The translations under genes and the position numbers were made by a program. From Aphanomyces cochlioides (Eukaryota > Oomycota > Saprolegniomycetes > Saprolegniales > Verrucalvaceae): DNA of 64,000 nucleotides. Every line of letters begins with the position of its first letter. Position 1 is the stretch's first letter. The stretch covers positions 744,001 through 808,000 of the forward strand of contig JAHQRK010000024.1 in the NCBI GenBank assembly GCA_019828595.1, given 5' to 3'. The notes under the pieces were generated by a model, which made no database searches, was not told the origin of the DNA, and saw only the letters and a program-made list of their open reading frames with translations. Below are positions 1 to 10,870 of this stretch, piece after piece.

Positions 1-494
1 TCGGCATTTGTTTGAGTTGGAATGTACTTAGCTCTTTTTGACAATTTGTCAACAACAACTAAGATAGCATCGCACGACTTGGATAGAGGTAGTCCAGTGA
101 TCCAGTCTGCTGAAATAGTATGCCAGCATTCGTTAGGGGCTTGAATCGGAATCATTTTGCCATTGGCACGAAGACTAATTGTCTTGTATCGACTGCAAGT
201 TTCACAAGTTGCAACATAAAGTTTGACATCTTCCTAGAGAGTATCCCAGTAATACCACTGAGAAATACTTAGCAATGTTCGTCTTGTTCCGGGATGCGCA
301 GCAATGCTTGAGTCGTGAGCTTGAGAAATAACTTCAGCGCGCAGGATAACATCATTGGGAACATAAAGTCTCCATACTTGATCTTTCGAACGAAGGAAGT
401 ACAAGTCATCTTTTTGAACATATTTGTCTTGTATAGCAACAGAGATGTCTTTCTTGTAAGCTTTAATGTGTCGCTCTTTCGTGTCTTGATCCAT
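1..494 (-). pseudogene. Integrase fragment (zinc-binding domain and start of catalytic core)
   Basis: Positions 234-494 encode an H2C2-type integrase zinc-binding region (AHDSSIAAHPG). The frame continues past a TAG at 230-232 into CETCSRYK and then the core start, including ADWITGLPLS and the strand VVVDKLSKRA. The window ends inside the core. The TAG is a nonsense change if this frame was once continuous. Confidence 0.82.
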
Positions 495-532
495 TTCGAC
501 TGTTGAATACGAAATTTGTCTTGAATGATTGA

Positions 533-1738
533 TTACAAGTCGTTGCGGGGTGGAAGCACATTTTTGACTTGACAGATCCTCCCCAAAAATGGAGTTCCAA
601 CGAGCTTGGTAAGTTCACGTGAGGGGAAACGGGATAAGTCAGGTGGAGTTTGCAAGGCATCAAGTCGTATAGCGGCGTTTGCACAACGGATGCCGCAATT
701 ATGAACAGAAATCATCGTCGCAAAGTTTGAGGCATCTCGTGGAGGTCGCGAAAGCGCATCGGCAACGACATTAAGTTTGCCAGGCCGATGATGCAACACA
801 AAGTCAAACGCACTGAAAAAGTCTAGCCATCGAGTCAACTTAGGCGTGAGAATAGGAGTTTCCATGAACCATTTACACGTGGAGTTGTCCGTGTAAATGT
901 CGAATCGAGTACCATGAAGGTAGTGACGCCACTTGCCGAGTGCAAGCTTGATCGCGTAGAGTTCTTTTTCATGAGCAGGCCACTTGACTTCATGAGGGCC
1001 AAGTCGCTTAGACAAAAATGCGATCGGTCGATCATTGCTGTCCTTATCCAACTGGGATAGAACTGCCCCACAACAGTATCCTGAGGCATCAGTTGTTACG
1101 ATGAAAGGCTTGTCGTAGTTGGGCAGTTGTAAAACTGGAGCTTGTTGAAGTGCAATCTTGATCGTTAAAAAGGCTTGTCGCTGATCTTCAGTCCATGACC
1201 ACGGCGTTTTTGGCTTCATCAATTCACTTAAAGGGCGGACAATGTCCGAAAACTTCGGAATAAACTTTCTGTAAAAGCTCGCAAATCCGATGAAACTCAC
1301 TAAGTCTTTAGTGCACTTAGGTTCAGCCCATTGTTCGATTGCACGAACTTTTGACTTGTCAACGTGTAAGCCGTCTTTGGAAATTGTGTGGCCGAGAAAA
1401 TCGACTGAGTCGAGGGCAAAGGCACACTTAGACGGACGAGCGTACAAATTTTCAGCTCGTAAAACATCGCAAATTGCTTGAAGGTGATGGATGTGGTCGT
1501 CGATTGACTTAGAGAAAACACAGATATCATCCATGTATACAACGGCAAAGGGGAATTTATCGAAGAGGCGACGCATAGGTCGGGACCAAATTCCTGGCAT
1601 TCCGGTCATTCCCAGCAACAACCCATTCATAGATTTCTCGATGAGTACGAAAGGCTGTGTATTTTCGAGCAACAACCCATTCATAGATTTCTCGATGAGT
1701 ACGAAAGGCTGTGTATTTTCTTGCTTTTGGTTCAACAA
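533..1738 (-). pseudogene. Reverse transcriptase palm/thumb and RNase H fragment
   Basis: This holds the RT catalytic box VVYMDDICVFS, thumb-type sequence, and RNase H with FIVTTDASGYCCGAVLSQ, the DNSTCKWF segment and HHRPGKLNVVADALSR. That layout is standard for Ty3/gypsy pol. The N-terminal residues are the out-of-frame translation of the 54-bp duplication. The ORF stops at 533-535, before the integrase, so pol is broken here. Confidence 0.88.
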
Positions 1739-2006
1739 GCATTTGGTGATATCCAGACGCTAAGTCGATCTTCGTAAAGACTTTGCTTCCATGCATGCGA
1801 TCAAATAAGTCTTCGATGTTTGGCAAAGGGATCTTTGGGATCACCGTTTGCGAGTTGACATATCGATAGTCAAGAACCCAACGTATTGAAGTGTCGGGAG
1901 TTGCTGTTCTCAGCCATTCGCTTCTTGACTTCATTTGGCCGTTTTCATCTTTCTTGGGACTCCAAAGATATTCGAAACCCAGTCGCTGTTGGACAATTGA
2001 ATCCAT
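1557..2006 (-). pseudogene. Reverse transcriptase fragment (fingers/palm)
   Basis: The fragment contains RT motifs WVLDYRYVN, FTKIDLASGYHQM (first catalytic Asp) and TAFRTHREIYEWVV, the usual order in Ty3/gypsy RT. The last motif is present twice because of the 54-bp tandem duplication at 1614-1720. After it the reading frame is wrong for the expected next motif, which is found in the overlapping frame of 533-1738. Confidence 0.85.
1614..1720. repeat. 54-bp tandem duplication inside RT
   Basis: A 53-bp block beginning agcaacaacccattc at 1614 is repeated at 1668 with one separating base (period 54) and no mismatches that I can see. The period is a multiple of three, so it adds 18 codons without itself shifting frame. 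Perfect identity suggests a recent slippage or repair event. Confidence 0.93.
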
Positions 2007-3802
2007 CCTTTTCTTTCAAGTTCGCTGATGAACTTGTCCAGAGATGCTTGCTCGACTTGAGATAGACGAAAAGGTGGTCGATATTGTGGCTTGGCATCTG
2101 GACGCATGATCAAATCGAATTCAATTCCTCGTTTTGGAGGCAGTGCGTCGGGAAGTTCTTTAGGAAACACATCTTTATACTTTGTTAGGAGTGTTTTGAT
2201 GGCAAAGTGAAGGTTTTCTTGAACTTCCTTGACTGTCGTAATCTTGAGAATCCATCCGTCGCTTGAGTTGTCGCTTTCTTCCTTGACTACACTTCCATTG
2301 ATCGATAAAATCTTGTGATTTCTCCAATCCACAATGGGATTAAAGCGATGGAACCATGGTTGTCCCAAAATCACGTCAAAATTCTTCGAACCCAGATCCC
2401 ATTCCGTAAACGGTAAGTTGGGAAAAGACATTCCTTCGAGAACGAGAGAACCTTCAGCTTCATTTACTCGTTTTACGCCAGAGTTTTGTCCGTCAAATCC
2501 TTCAATGATGGCTTCTTTTTCCCGAATGACTTGGTCACAGAGGCCAGGACGGCACAAAAGGTTTGTAGCACCGCTGTCAATTAAAATCTTTACTGGCTTT
2601 CCATCCAGTTGACCTTCTGAAATCATCAGTTGATTTTCCGTTGGGACTTCCTTGTACTTGCTTTGAGCAACGTGCGTGTTGATCACTTCAATTTCTTCTT
2701 CTTCATCGCTGTCTTCGGCTTCTTGAACTTGAACATTGTGTTGTCGGTTAGTTGGACGAGATGATTGTATTCCAGAGAAAGTCACTGCTCTGTTGTTGTG
2801 GTTTGAACGGCGGAAATTGTTGTTTTGGTTGTTCTGGTGAAACCGTTGAGAGCTTCGGCAGACATTGGCTAGATGGCCTACTCGGCCGCACTTGTAGCAG
2901 GTTCGAGGACCACGCTGAGAGTTTCGATTCATTTGCGCGTTATCGACTTCCATGTCATATTCGTCACGCTCTGGCTGCGGTTGACGGAAGGAAGAAAAAT
3001 GTCTTGAGTCTTGATTGTTTGGTCGTTGTCGCTGGTCATTGCCTTGGTGATTGCGTTGGAATCGTGGTCTGTGGTGTTGGTCATGGCGTTGCTGGTGGCG
3101 GGAGTCTCTTCCATTGTTTCCGAGAGTGAAACTATGCGCTCGCTCAAAGTCTAGAGCTACTTGAATGGCTTCGGTTACTGATTCACATCTTCTATATTGA
3201 ACTTCTTCTCTTGTTCTTGTTCGTAGGCCGCGTTGGAAAAAGGATATCTTGTCGCGCTCGGTCATGTCTTGGACTTGAGTGCAAATACGGCGGAACTTGC
3301 CGACATAGTCCATTAAATTGGCGCAGTTAGCTTGCTTTAACTCGTAGAGTTGGTCGCCGATGCGGTCTTGTAAGTCATCGGGCTCGAATTCATATCGGAG
3401 TTCTTCTTCGAGTTCGAGGAGTGTTTTTGGTGGTTCGCCACTTGTGCGTAGGCGGTCTTGATACCAGGCTGCTGCTAAGCCCCGAAAGTTGGCTACGACC
3501 ATGGCAATGCATCTTGTATGCGTCTCTTGATTCAGTTTAGGGTCGATGTTTTTCGCCTTGAAATATGTGTTTACTTGATGTATGTATAGACTTATGCTTT
3601 CGTCCATTCTTCCGTGATACTTCGGTATTGTAAGGCCTTCAACTTTGTATTCTTGACCACGTCGACTTTCTTCATGTCGCTTGTTGCTTTCTTTTTGGAC
3701 TTCAACTTGAAGGGATTGTGTCTTGGAGATTTCTTCCAAATTTTTCTCTAATCTATGAATTGTTTCTAACATTGTTGCAAGTAATTGCTCTAATTCTACC
3801 AT
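1931..3802 (-). pseudogene. Gag-protease-RT N-terminal part of Ty3/gypsy polyprotein
   Basis: This is a 623-codon ORF. Residues about 50-230 resemble a retrotransposon gag (Retrotrans_gag type, with WYQDRL and MDYVGKFRRI). A single CCHC zinc knuckle, CYKCGRVGHLANVC, follows near residue 300. An aspartic protease active site, ILIDSGATN, lies near residue 405. The start of RT is at the C-terminus (PQYRPPFRLS, WVSNIFGVPRK). Packaging, polyprotein cleavage and cDNA synthesis are the roles known for these domains. The ORF starts with ATG at 3802 after an A/T-rich leader. It leaves frame near 1931-2006, so RT is not continuous with gag, which marks decay or possibly a programmed shift. Confidence 0.88.
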
Positions 3803-3914
3803 CTTTTTTTTCTGATATTATTTTTTTTTGAAAGTGTTTTGTTTTGAATTCTTTTTCTAACTTTGTTCTATTTTCTTTTTTTTGCTGTCTTTTTGGTTTT
3901 CTTAAAAGACTACG

Positions 3915-4301
3915 CTATTCTTTTTCTATTTTTTTACTTTTCTTCGTCTTCGACTTGGATTTCGCTTTTTCTTGATTTTGATTGGCTGCTTTCTTCTTGA
4001 GGCGGGCTCCTCGGTAATTGATGACGTCGCGGTCGAGCGTCCCACTGATCAGATTTTCGACTTGAGTGTTGCGCCGGATAAGTTTATCCGTAAGAGCTTG
4101 AAGTACGTTGCGCGCGTCGGAGTTTTTTGCTTCAGGGTTTAGGACACGCAGTTTCTTGATGACCACGCTTTGGAACGAGCAGAGTCGGTAGATGTCAGCA
4201 CGCAACTTGATCGTTTCACTGGGAATCGAGAACAAATCCGCGATATATTCGGCAGCCGCTAATTGGTGTACGCTTGAAACGCGATTGTTGCTTCTAGGCA
4301 T
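3915..4301 (-). CDS. 128-aa Lys-rich ORF between gag and the putative LTR; unknown
   Basis: This ATG-initiated ORF (MPRSNNRVSSVHQL...) has a helical N-terminal part and a strongly basic Lys/Ser tail (KSKSKTKKSKKIEKE). It lies upstream of gag on the same strand, separated by about 110 bp of T-rich sequence on the + strand. The position suggests an accessory ORF of the retrotransposon, such as a nucleic-acid-binding protein. I recognise no family, and it could be a chance ORF or a captured host fragment. Confidence 0.4.
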   Translation of the reverse strand: MPRSNNRVSSVHQLAAAEYIADLFSIPSETIKLRADIYRLCSFQSVVIKKLRVLNPEAKNSDARNVLQALTDKLIRRNTQVENLISGTLDRDVINYRGARLKKKAANQNQEKAKSKSKTKKSKKIEKE

Positions 4302-4795
4302 CTATAGATCACTCTTAGACTGTGTATGGATTATTCACAAGACTAGTACTTTACTCCTTCAGTCGAGTGGCGATTCTGCTCAAAAGAGACTAACAACGCG
4401 GACCCACTCGTGGAGAAATACTGTGATGTCGAATAAAATGACCACACAACCGCTTCGAGAAGACAGTTGAAATACCTTGGCAAACAAGGTTGAGGGACAG
4501 GGACAGAGAGGGACATCCAGGGACATAGGGGAAAAGGTAAAGGCAACCAAGAAGTGCTACCAAATGTAGCAAACTAGGCAGAGGAAGGCAAATTGTAGAA
4601 TGAATTAGATCTCAACTTAACTCTAATCTAGCACATCCTTGTAACTTTAAGCCACATCCTATTGTCACATCGCTTTGGTTGGTGTTGAGGGGCGTTTACG
4701 CTAGTTTCCTAAGTCGTAAACTGCGTTACAGCATTCAGCCGAAGTCCTGAGCCAAACAGGTGGCTCAGGATCGCTACAGTCTTGACTTGCTAACA
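4302..4795 (-). mobile_element. Putative 5' LTR/leader of the Ty3/gypsy element
   Basis: On the minus strand the sequence starting at 4795 opens with TGTTAGC, a plausible LTR 5' end. It contains a hairpin (CCTGAGCCA ... TGGCTCAGG, 4750-4773). It sits immediately upstream of the ORFs, and there is no other gene here. The partner LTR is outside the window, and I could not identify a convincing primer-binding site, so the 3' border is not fixed. Confidence 0.45.
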
Positions 4796-7313
4796 AAATG
4801 GATCGATTGCTTCATGAATTCGAGAATGCAATAGATCATCACTTTGGAATGAAATTGGTGGAATACGTTGTTGAGAAAACGTGGAAAAAACGTCCACAAG
4901 TCTTAATTTATTTCTACTGAATGATGCTCGCTAGTCAAGAAATGACGTTGAAAATATTGTTTCCGCCCCTACTTCGTAAGTTGCCTGTCGAGTCTGGAGA
5001 TGTCCAAGATATGCCATCTTCTTGTTCATCTTGATGACAAGTGCATTAGTTTGTATATATTCGGAGAATTGGACCACATTTTTCTGAAGAGCCTCGGTTG
5101 AGAGATTGAAATCTCTGCTGGTATTTCTCCAACCGCATGCTGATGTGAAGCATTCACAACACTTATCATATCCACGTGACCTGCATTTTCTACTTTTGAT
5201 CCATTCGTTCATCGGTAGTTGATTCAACTTATGACTTATTGTACCTTCATCGATTTCTGTCGATCAAAATGAACCAGGCAAAGAAGTCGAAATATTCGCT
5301 CCATTCTGGACATCGATGTGACAGACTCTGTCCATCGTGTGGTCACCAAAAAGGAATTCATGTCAAGGCTCCGAGCCATCTCTAAATATGTTTAAAATGT
5401 AGAAAAGCAAATATTTTCAACAGGAAGGACCCTTCGAGCTTGGAGTCTGAACGACGGATCTTGTCAGTGCGTTGAGCACCCACGCGCTAATTTTCGAACC
5501 CGACTAAAAGTTTCCAAGTGTCGTCACCGCCGTCCTGGTACCCTGTAGTTGATATGTGCTTATGACAGTCCGACGCTAATCTTGAGGCTGGTTTGCAGCA
5601 TCATATCACCCGTGCTCTATGAGGAGCTCATGAATAGTATGTTTACATTGCCAGCTCAGTCTAGCAAATTCAGTTTTGCTGGTTCACACTCCGTTCAAGC
5701 TGCGTGTTGTGCGGTAAGACATCGTGACCTCCTCGAAGTCTGAACGAATTGCAATCGTGCGGAACATCATGGGAATTCGAAATTTAGAGCCAACCCAGGA
5801 GTACAGTAGCGGTCGACTGAGAAGGTAGTACTGTACTAGTACAAGGTTACGGTGATAATATGATATCCATCCTAAATTATTGTGAACGCCGAGATCCTCA
5901 TTAGAAAGACATTCAAGCCTCGCGTCGACGACAGCAGCTCATCGAGGAGAGTGTAGCTTCATGTTTCAGATATTACTCTTGGAAATCCAGTGAGGTTTTC
6001 GTTCGATGAATATGCTGAGTTTGAGTGTGCAAATGGGCTCTGTTTCTGAAACGATCTTTGGAACTTGATGCAACCAGTTGTTTCGGTTCCAAAGGAAGGG
6101 CAACAATACGACGTCCCATAATCGAAAGCGTCAGTGTCACACGATCAACCAACGACAAGCTTACTCCCACCACCCCAGCAACCAAGGGCATGTTTGGACT
6201 GGCATGATTCCACGTTCAAGTCTGTGCTCTAACCTATTGGTGTCCAAGTTAGTGGGACTTGCATTTCCCCTCACACTCGTCGGTCGATAGTAGCTTGGTT
6301 TAGTGGATCTGTCTGATCTAGTTAGTGCATGTGAGATGGTCAAAACTTCGCTGCCTTTGGGTTGTCCCCTTTAAGAAAATGCCCGGTGGCAAGAATATTC
6401 GAGAGATCGCATTTATCGCTCGACTGAGTTTTTTTCGAATCGTGGACGAACGCTGGAAACGATTTGAGAGTCGAAGTTCGTTTCATTTTTCGATTTCAAA
6501 CTCGTCTCTCAACACCACCATCGACAGTCCACTTGTGCTCATTCCATATCACTCAACGCCACGACCGCAGCAAGTACAGAAGCACAGAATGCAAGGGATT
6601 CTTTTGGTCGTTCCTCCAAAGAGGTATAACTTTGTGTGCATTCTTGGATGGCAAATATGAACGTGGCATAATCGCACTCGGGAGATTACGCGATATCCGT
6701 GAATTGTCTCTCTCCATGGAAGCAGTTCTTGCACCGTTCTCTCTTCGGGGGACGGATGAAATCCCGTCAACATAGTTCGAAAATTGCAACCAGCCAAGTA
6801 ATCCCAACGCTTGTCCGACGCCCAATTTTTTTCCTCTGATCTTTGCACCTTGTAACGGACAGTTAGGCAAAGTCATAGAAGCACACAATGGCATCTCGGC
6901 ATTACTGTAGAGGTGGCAAACAACCACACGATACAGTAGTAGTTGATTACTTGGTATCTTCAACCGTAGCCATATCTTACCCTTGGCTCCAATGTCGTGC
7001 TCTGCCTAAGCGCGCGCGTCTTGGGTAGCTTCTGAGGATACATTTGCCTGGTTCGATGCATCTTGTCTCTCTGAGCTGCTTGTTTTCCTTTAGCTCGAGA
7101 GATCGCATGAAAGATTGAGCACCGCAAGATCCAAGGAGCCGCACTCACACAAGATCTCGTAAAACTGTCGAAGTTGATGATGGGGCAGAAGTGACAAGTT
7201 CGAAATCGAACGCCCACCTCTGATATTTTGAAGTCGATACAAACGATGGAGCTTTCAGGAGCAACCTGGCAGTTTTCATTTTCTATTTCGCCGCCAAGTT
7301 GCAAGATCCTCTC
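4796..7313. other. No recognisable gene; short ORFs only
   Basis: ORFs here are short and resemble no family I know. The longest are a Cys/Lys-rich ORF of 98 codons at 4931-5227 (-) and ORFs of 103 and 136 codons on opposite strands around 6464-6963. A 38-codon + strand stretch at about 5269-5385 has a CPSCGHQKG motif that may be a remnant. I take the region as degraded sequence plus the upstream region of the gene at 7314. Confidence 0.5.
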
Positions 7314-7915
7314 ATGGCCTGTCCAAAGACGTCGATTGCGTTCCTCTTGAATGACAGCGTCGTGCGCGACGAGAACTGGTCGCGCAAATGCAAGACAGAC
7401 GGCTGCTATAACTATGCCACAAGCAAAGGCCTCTGTATCCGACACGGGGTTGGTTTCGTCTTCGTCTCACAGGCTATAATTAACATTGATTTAGGGAGGC
7501 AAACGATGCGGCGTTACAGGATGCCCGGCTGGTGCAAAGCACTACGGACTCTGCTGGCGGCATGGTTCGTGTGCGTGTGGACGGCAGTCCTCACTGCGAT
7601 TCTCGTAGGCGGCTCAAAAACATGCAATGCCGAAGGATGCACAAAACGTTCCAAGTCGTATGGGTTCTGTTGGACTCATGGAGGCGTCAAGCGATGTGCT
7701 CATCCCGATTGTACGAAAATGGCACTGAAGAGTGGACGCTGTTGGGCCCATGGCGGAGGTACAAGCCACACCATTGGTCGTTTCGATCTAATAACTGTCC
7801 AGGCAAGCGCTGTCTCGTGGTCGACTGTAAGAGGATTGCCTACACTAGATTCGGCAATAGATGTGCTATCCATTCCACAACTTCGTCACAATCAGCTCAG
7901 CGAGATGGCGTATAA
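7314..7915 (+). CDS. WRKY19-like zinc-binding repeat protein (4 exons)
   Basis: Exons 7314-7448, 7495-7564, 7609-7758 and 7803-7915 are separated by three GT-AG introns of 46, 44 and 44 nt. Splicing restores five repeats of the form C-x4-C-x9-C-x2-H-G, for example CNAEGCTKRSKSYGFCWTHG and CAHPDCTKMALKSGRCWAHG; the last repeat has 11 residues in the middle. Such repeats are annotated in oomycetes as WRKY19-like zinc fingers, although no WRKYGQK DNA-binding domain is present. The ATG at 7314 is chosen because the N-terminus (TSIAFLLND) matches the two relatives at 34.3 and 35.9 kb. Function is unknown; nucleic-acid or protein binding is likely. The protein is about 155 aa. Confidence 0.85.
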
Positions 7916-8397
7916 AGTCGCACCAGATTTGTGTCGTCGAGAGATTCCGTGTATTCTCAAAGAGTAACTAACATACACGACAGTAACATAACAATTTGGC
8001 CTGAGTAGTTTTGCTTGTCAGGTGTACCAGCCACCCCAACGTAGATAGAACGGTCCAATCAGACATTATCCAGGCTCACTGAATGGCAATCTTCAAACTA
8101 ACTCTGGGAAACATGAATCGATTGATGCGCATGATGCACGCTACATAAATCTTTACGAGCTGTTGTATTGATGCCTTGGATGAAACACGTGAGCTGTCAC
8201 GTTGGATCTCCACATTCACCTTCCAAATGCCGTCCGTTACAAGTCGCGCTTTTGAGATGTCATTCAACTTGTCGTGTGACATGCACGAAGTTCACAAGAG
8301 CTTTCCGTGAATTCATTTGGTCTGTATGATCGTCAGGCAGTCTTGAACGGGTGAAGACCATTTGCAATAAAAATGGCCAAATGATATGATTGTGACG
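7916..8397. other. No gene seen
   Basis: This is the sequence between the WRKY19-like gene and the MITE. It holds only short ORFs on the minus strand (65-68 codons) without recognisable features. Confidence 0.5.
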
Positions 8398-8399
8398 TA

Positions 8400-9072
8400 C
8401 TACACCATTTGCCGGTTTAGTTCGTTTAACTTGCGATATATTTCGTACCACGTGCAATATATTTCATATGACTTGCAATATATTTCGTATGACTTGCATT
8501 TAATTTCGTCGTGGCCCGCTACGAAAATCGATTTATATTTCGCATGACTTGCATTATATTTCATACCTCTTGCATTTAATTTCGTATTTTTAGCTTATAT
8601 TTCGTTTCACGTGCATTTAATTTCGCAGAGAAGAGAAAAAGTCCATAGAAAAACTAACAAAAAATTGTTATCGAACTCATAAGAAATTGATGGGACACTT
8701 CAATCGCCATATAAGTCAATGCGAGCATCAAGCAAGCTCAGCAGAGTTCATATGCGGCTGCCCGTCGCAAATTCATAGTTCAAGCCAACACTGCAACACA
8801 TGTGAAACTTCATATCTCAATAGGAGATTGAATATATGTTGCATTTATACGAATTTAAATGGACGTGATACGAAATATAAGCTAAAAATACGAAATTAAA
8901 TGCAAGAGGTATGAAATATAATGCAAGTCATGCGAAATATAAATCGATTTTCGTAGCGGGCCACGAAATTAAATGCAAGTCATACGAAATACATTGCAAG
9001 TCATACGAAATATATTGCACGTGACACGAAATATATCGCAAGTTAAGCGAACTAAACCGGCAAATGGTGTAG
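8400..9072. mobile_element. Non-autonomous TA-flanked element with about 210-bp terminal inverted repeats
   Basis: The left end CTACACCATTTGCCGG at 8400 is mirrored by the right end CCGGCAAATGGTGTAG ending at 9072. TA is present on both sides (8398-8399 and 9073-9074), consistent with a TA target duplication. The arms (8400 to about 8612 and about 8863 to 9072) are near-perfect inverted copies. They are built from a short motif, ttTCGTATGACTTGCAatata, repeated with variations. About 250 bp lies between the arms, with no convincing ORF. It is a MITE/foldback of unknown helper; TA targets suggest the Tc1/mariner superfamily. Confidence 0.88.
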
Positions 9073-9835
9073 TATTTCCAATGCGGTGCTACAGTATTTA
9101 GAGAAGACCGCCTGGTCTTGATCCAAAATTTATGATTTTTATGATTCATAAAAGTTGTATTGTCTTTATCACTGAAATTTGTATTGACTAAAAATCGAAA
9201 TATTCTCAAATAAGTATTTTTCACGAAACTTTCGGTCCGGTTACCAACAGACACACGAAACAAGAGTTTCGTGAAATGTTTCGTCAAGAACAATTGTAGA
9301 CCGCTTACGCTTTAGGCGCAGTCTCCTCACATCCACAACGAACGAACGATTTACTGCCAGTATGATGAACAGAAAATGCTAATTTTACAAATACAAACTC
9401 TTTGAAAATAACAATTCTGGATAAAAATATTTAAAATCTCTACAAAACTTTTCATAATATTGATAAAAATTCCTAAAAATTTCTAGACGTCTTTTTAACA
9501 TCATGATCGACATGAAGCTTCTTCATTTGCGAGTTCAAATCAGAGAAGAATTATGTCTTGTTTTGAAATTTTCAATCAACCAGTGTTAACTGACGCTGAT
9601 ACATTCAGCGTCATTGTGAATTCTAGATACTGGTGATAATAAGCCAATCACAAATATTTAAAATTTACAGTGGTCAATTTGAGAGATTGGCAAATGAATC
9701 AAAATACTATGAATATTAATCTCGCTTCTCACTCACACTACATATACTACATAGAATCTTTGAATACAAATATATCGTATTTTTATTCATACTTGGATCA
9801 ACTCTAATGGGGACGGACAACTTCCAGACAAACTC

Positions 9836-9877
9836 CACCCAAAATCTTCACCCAAACGCAGTGGAGACTGCGAATAA
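9836..9877 (+). repeat. Copy 1 of a dispersed repeat ending in ggagactgcgaa
   Basis: The block ccaaaatcttcaccc-aacgca-ggagactgcgaa is repeated with few changes at about 10696-10737. The core GGAGACTGCG also occurs inverted at about 9317-9326. It could be remnant element ends. Confidence 0.6.
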
Positions 9878-10398
9878 TCATTTTCAGTAAATTTAAAAAT
9901 TCTGGCATATCAATATTTGAGACATCTGGATAACAATAATGACATTCAATTATCCTATATAAATATGGATATAAATTTTATTGATAATTGTCAATCAAAT
10001 GAATAACTAAATAAGTAAATATTGTTTGACACTGGCATCTTTAAACTTAAATTCAGTCAACCAAAATTAATTTGACACTTGTCCTTCCTGACTCACACTA
10101 TCAGATTATTTTATCCGAGAGAATTCCTGCATATTTTATTGAAATGAGTTCCCTATCATACCTGTCACCAAAATCTGTCATTTTCATTTTGCCTCTAGGA
10201 CATCAAGAGAGATATGATCATTTGGCTGAAAGTGGATGAGCCAAAAAAATTAATTTTAGATAAAGAAAATGAGTTTGGTGTTTAGAGGAGTCCTTGAGAG
10301 ATTCTCGAATGAATCATATCAACAGCATCAAAACAATCCTTTTCACATTTTTTAGAGAATTTCTATTTCAATTCCTGTTTTTAGAGGAAAGAAAATAC

Positions 10399-10462
10399 TC
10401 TGTCCCTTTACTTTACTCGATAAAGTAATCTATTTCCTTTACTTTAGTAAAGGGGACAGACA
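10399..10462. repeat. 64-bp imperfect palindrome
   Basis: The left arm TCTGTCCCTTTACT and the right arm AGTAAAGGGGACAGA face each other around an A/T-rich centre that itself contains smaller TTTACTTTA/TAAAGTAA repeats. It could be a very small foldback element or a cruciform. Confidence 0.65.
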
Positions 10463-10689
10463 AACGATTCAAAATAATTTGTGTTTCTCAAATTATGCGA
10501 CTATTTCAAATTATCTATTTGGATAATTCAAATTATTGTAACATTTTTATAATTGTATTTTTGCTGATTTTAATAAGATGGATAGTTACACTTGGATAAA
10601 GTATTTATAGTAAAGAATGAAATAAAAATTTCGACTATCATTTTATCTATTTTGTCTTGAGATAAACCATGAACACAAGATTACAGACA

Positions 10690-10740
10690 AAACTGCAAAG
10701 CCCATCCAAAATCTTCACCCTAACGCAAAGGAGACTGCGA
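10690..10740 (+). repeat. Copy 2 of the same dispersed repeat
   Basis: Same block as at 9836, with the order atccaaaatcttcaccctaa then cgcaaaggagactgcgaa. It sits just upstream of the Crypton copy 1 coding region. Confidence 0.6.
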
Positions 10741-10870
10741 ACTATTCGAATATTCTTTCAATTTGATATTTGTATGGTCTGGTATCTTCGATACTAAGGT
10801 TTTTTACGAAACACTGTTCGAAATTCGATATCCGGCATTTTTAAATTACATTCGAAACTATTCGTAAGTA

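Larger units (their letters stand above)
1..3802 (-). mobile_element. Ty3/gypsy retrotransposon internal region, decayed, truncated by window edge
   Basis: Reading right to left the domains run gag, protease, reverse transcriptase, RNase H, integrase, which is the Ty3/gypsy order. The gag-pol ORF ends near 1931. RT continues in other frames (1557-2006, then 533-1738). The integrase zinc-binding segment is at 234-494, and the start of the integrase core is visible at 1-233. Breaks seen: a 54-bp in-frame tandem duplication at 1614-1720, a frame change at the same place, a stop near 533, and a TAG at 230-232 inside the integrase. The copy is therefore not expected to be autonomous. The right-hand end probably extends through 4795, where LTR-like sequence lies. 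Confidence 0.9.
9075..10870. other. AT-rich DNA, no gene
   Basis: There are no ORFs of note. The region contains the direct repeat pair at 9836/10690 and the hairpin at 10399 listed separately. Base composition is clearly more A/T-rich than the flanking genes. Confidence 0.6.

Noticed and set aside
2752..3129. 125-codon plus-strand ORF in the gag region
   Set aside because: Antisense of the zinc-knuckle and Asn/Gln/Arg-rich region of gag.
5470..5520. tRNA B-box-like sequence (gggttcgaaaatt on the minus strand)
   Set aside because: No A box or cloverleaf could be drawn around it; no convincing tRNA or rRNA gene was found anywhere in the window.
6960..7445. 161-codon minus-strand ORF
   Set aside because: It overlaps the first exon and intron of the spliced WRKY19-like gene and has no recognisable domain.
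7314..7915. A true WRKY DNA-binding domain
   Set aside because: No WRKYGQK motif or WRKY-type zinc ligands; only the C-x4-C-x9-C-x2-H repeats used in WRKY19-like annotations.
8400..9072. Short spaced repeats resembling a CRISPR array
   Set aside because: The units vary in sequence and spacing, are arranged as inverted arms, and the context is eukaryotic.
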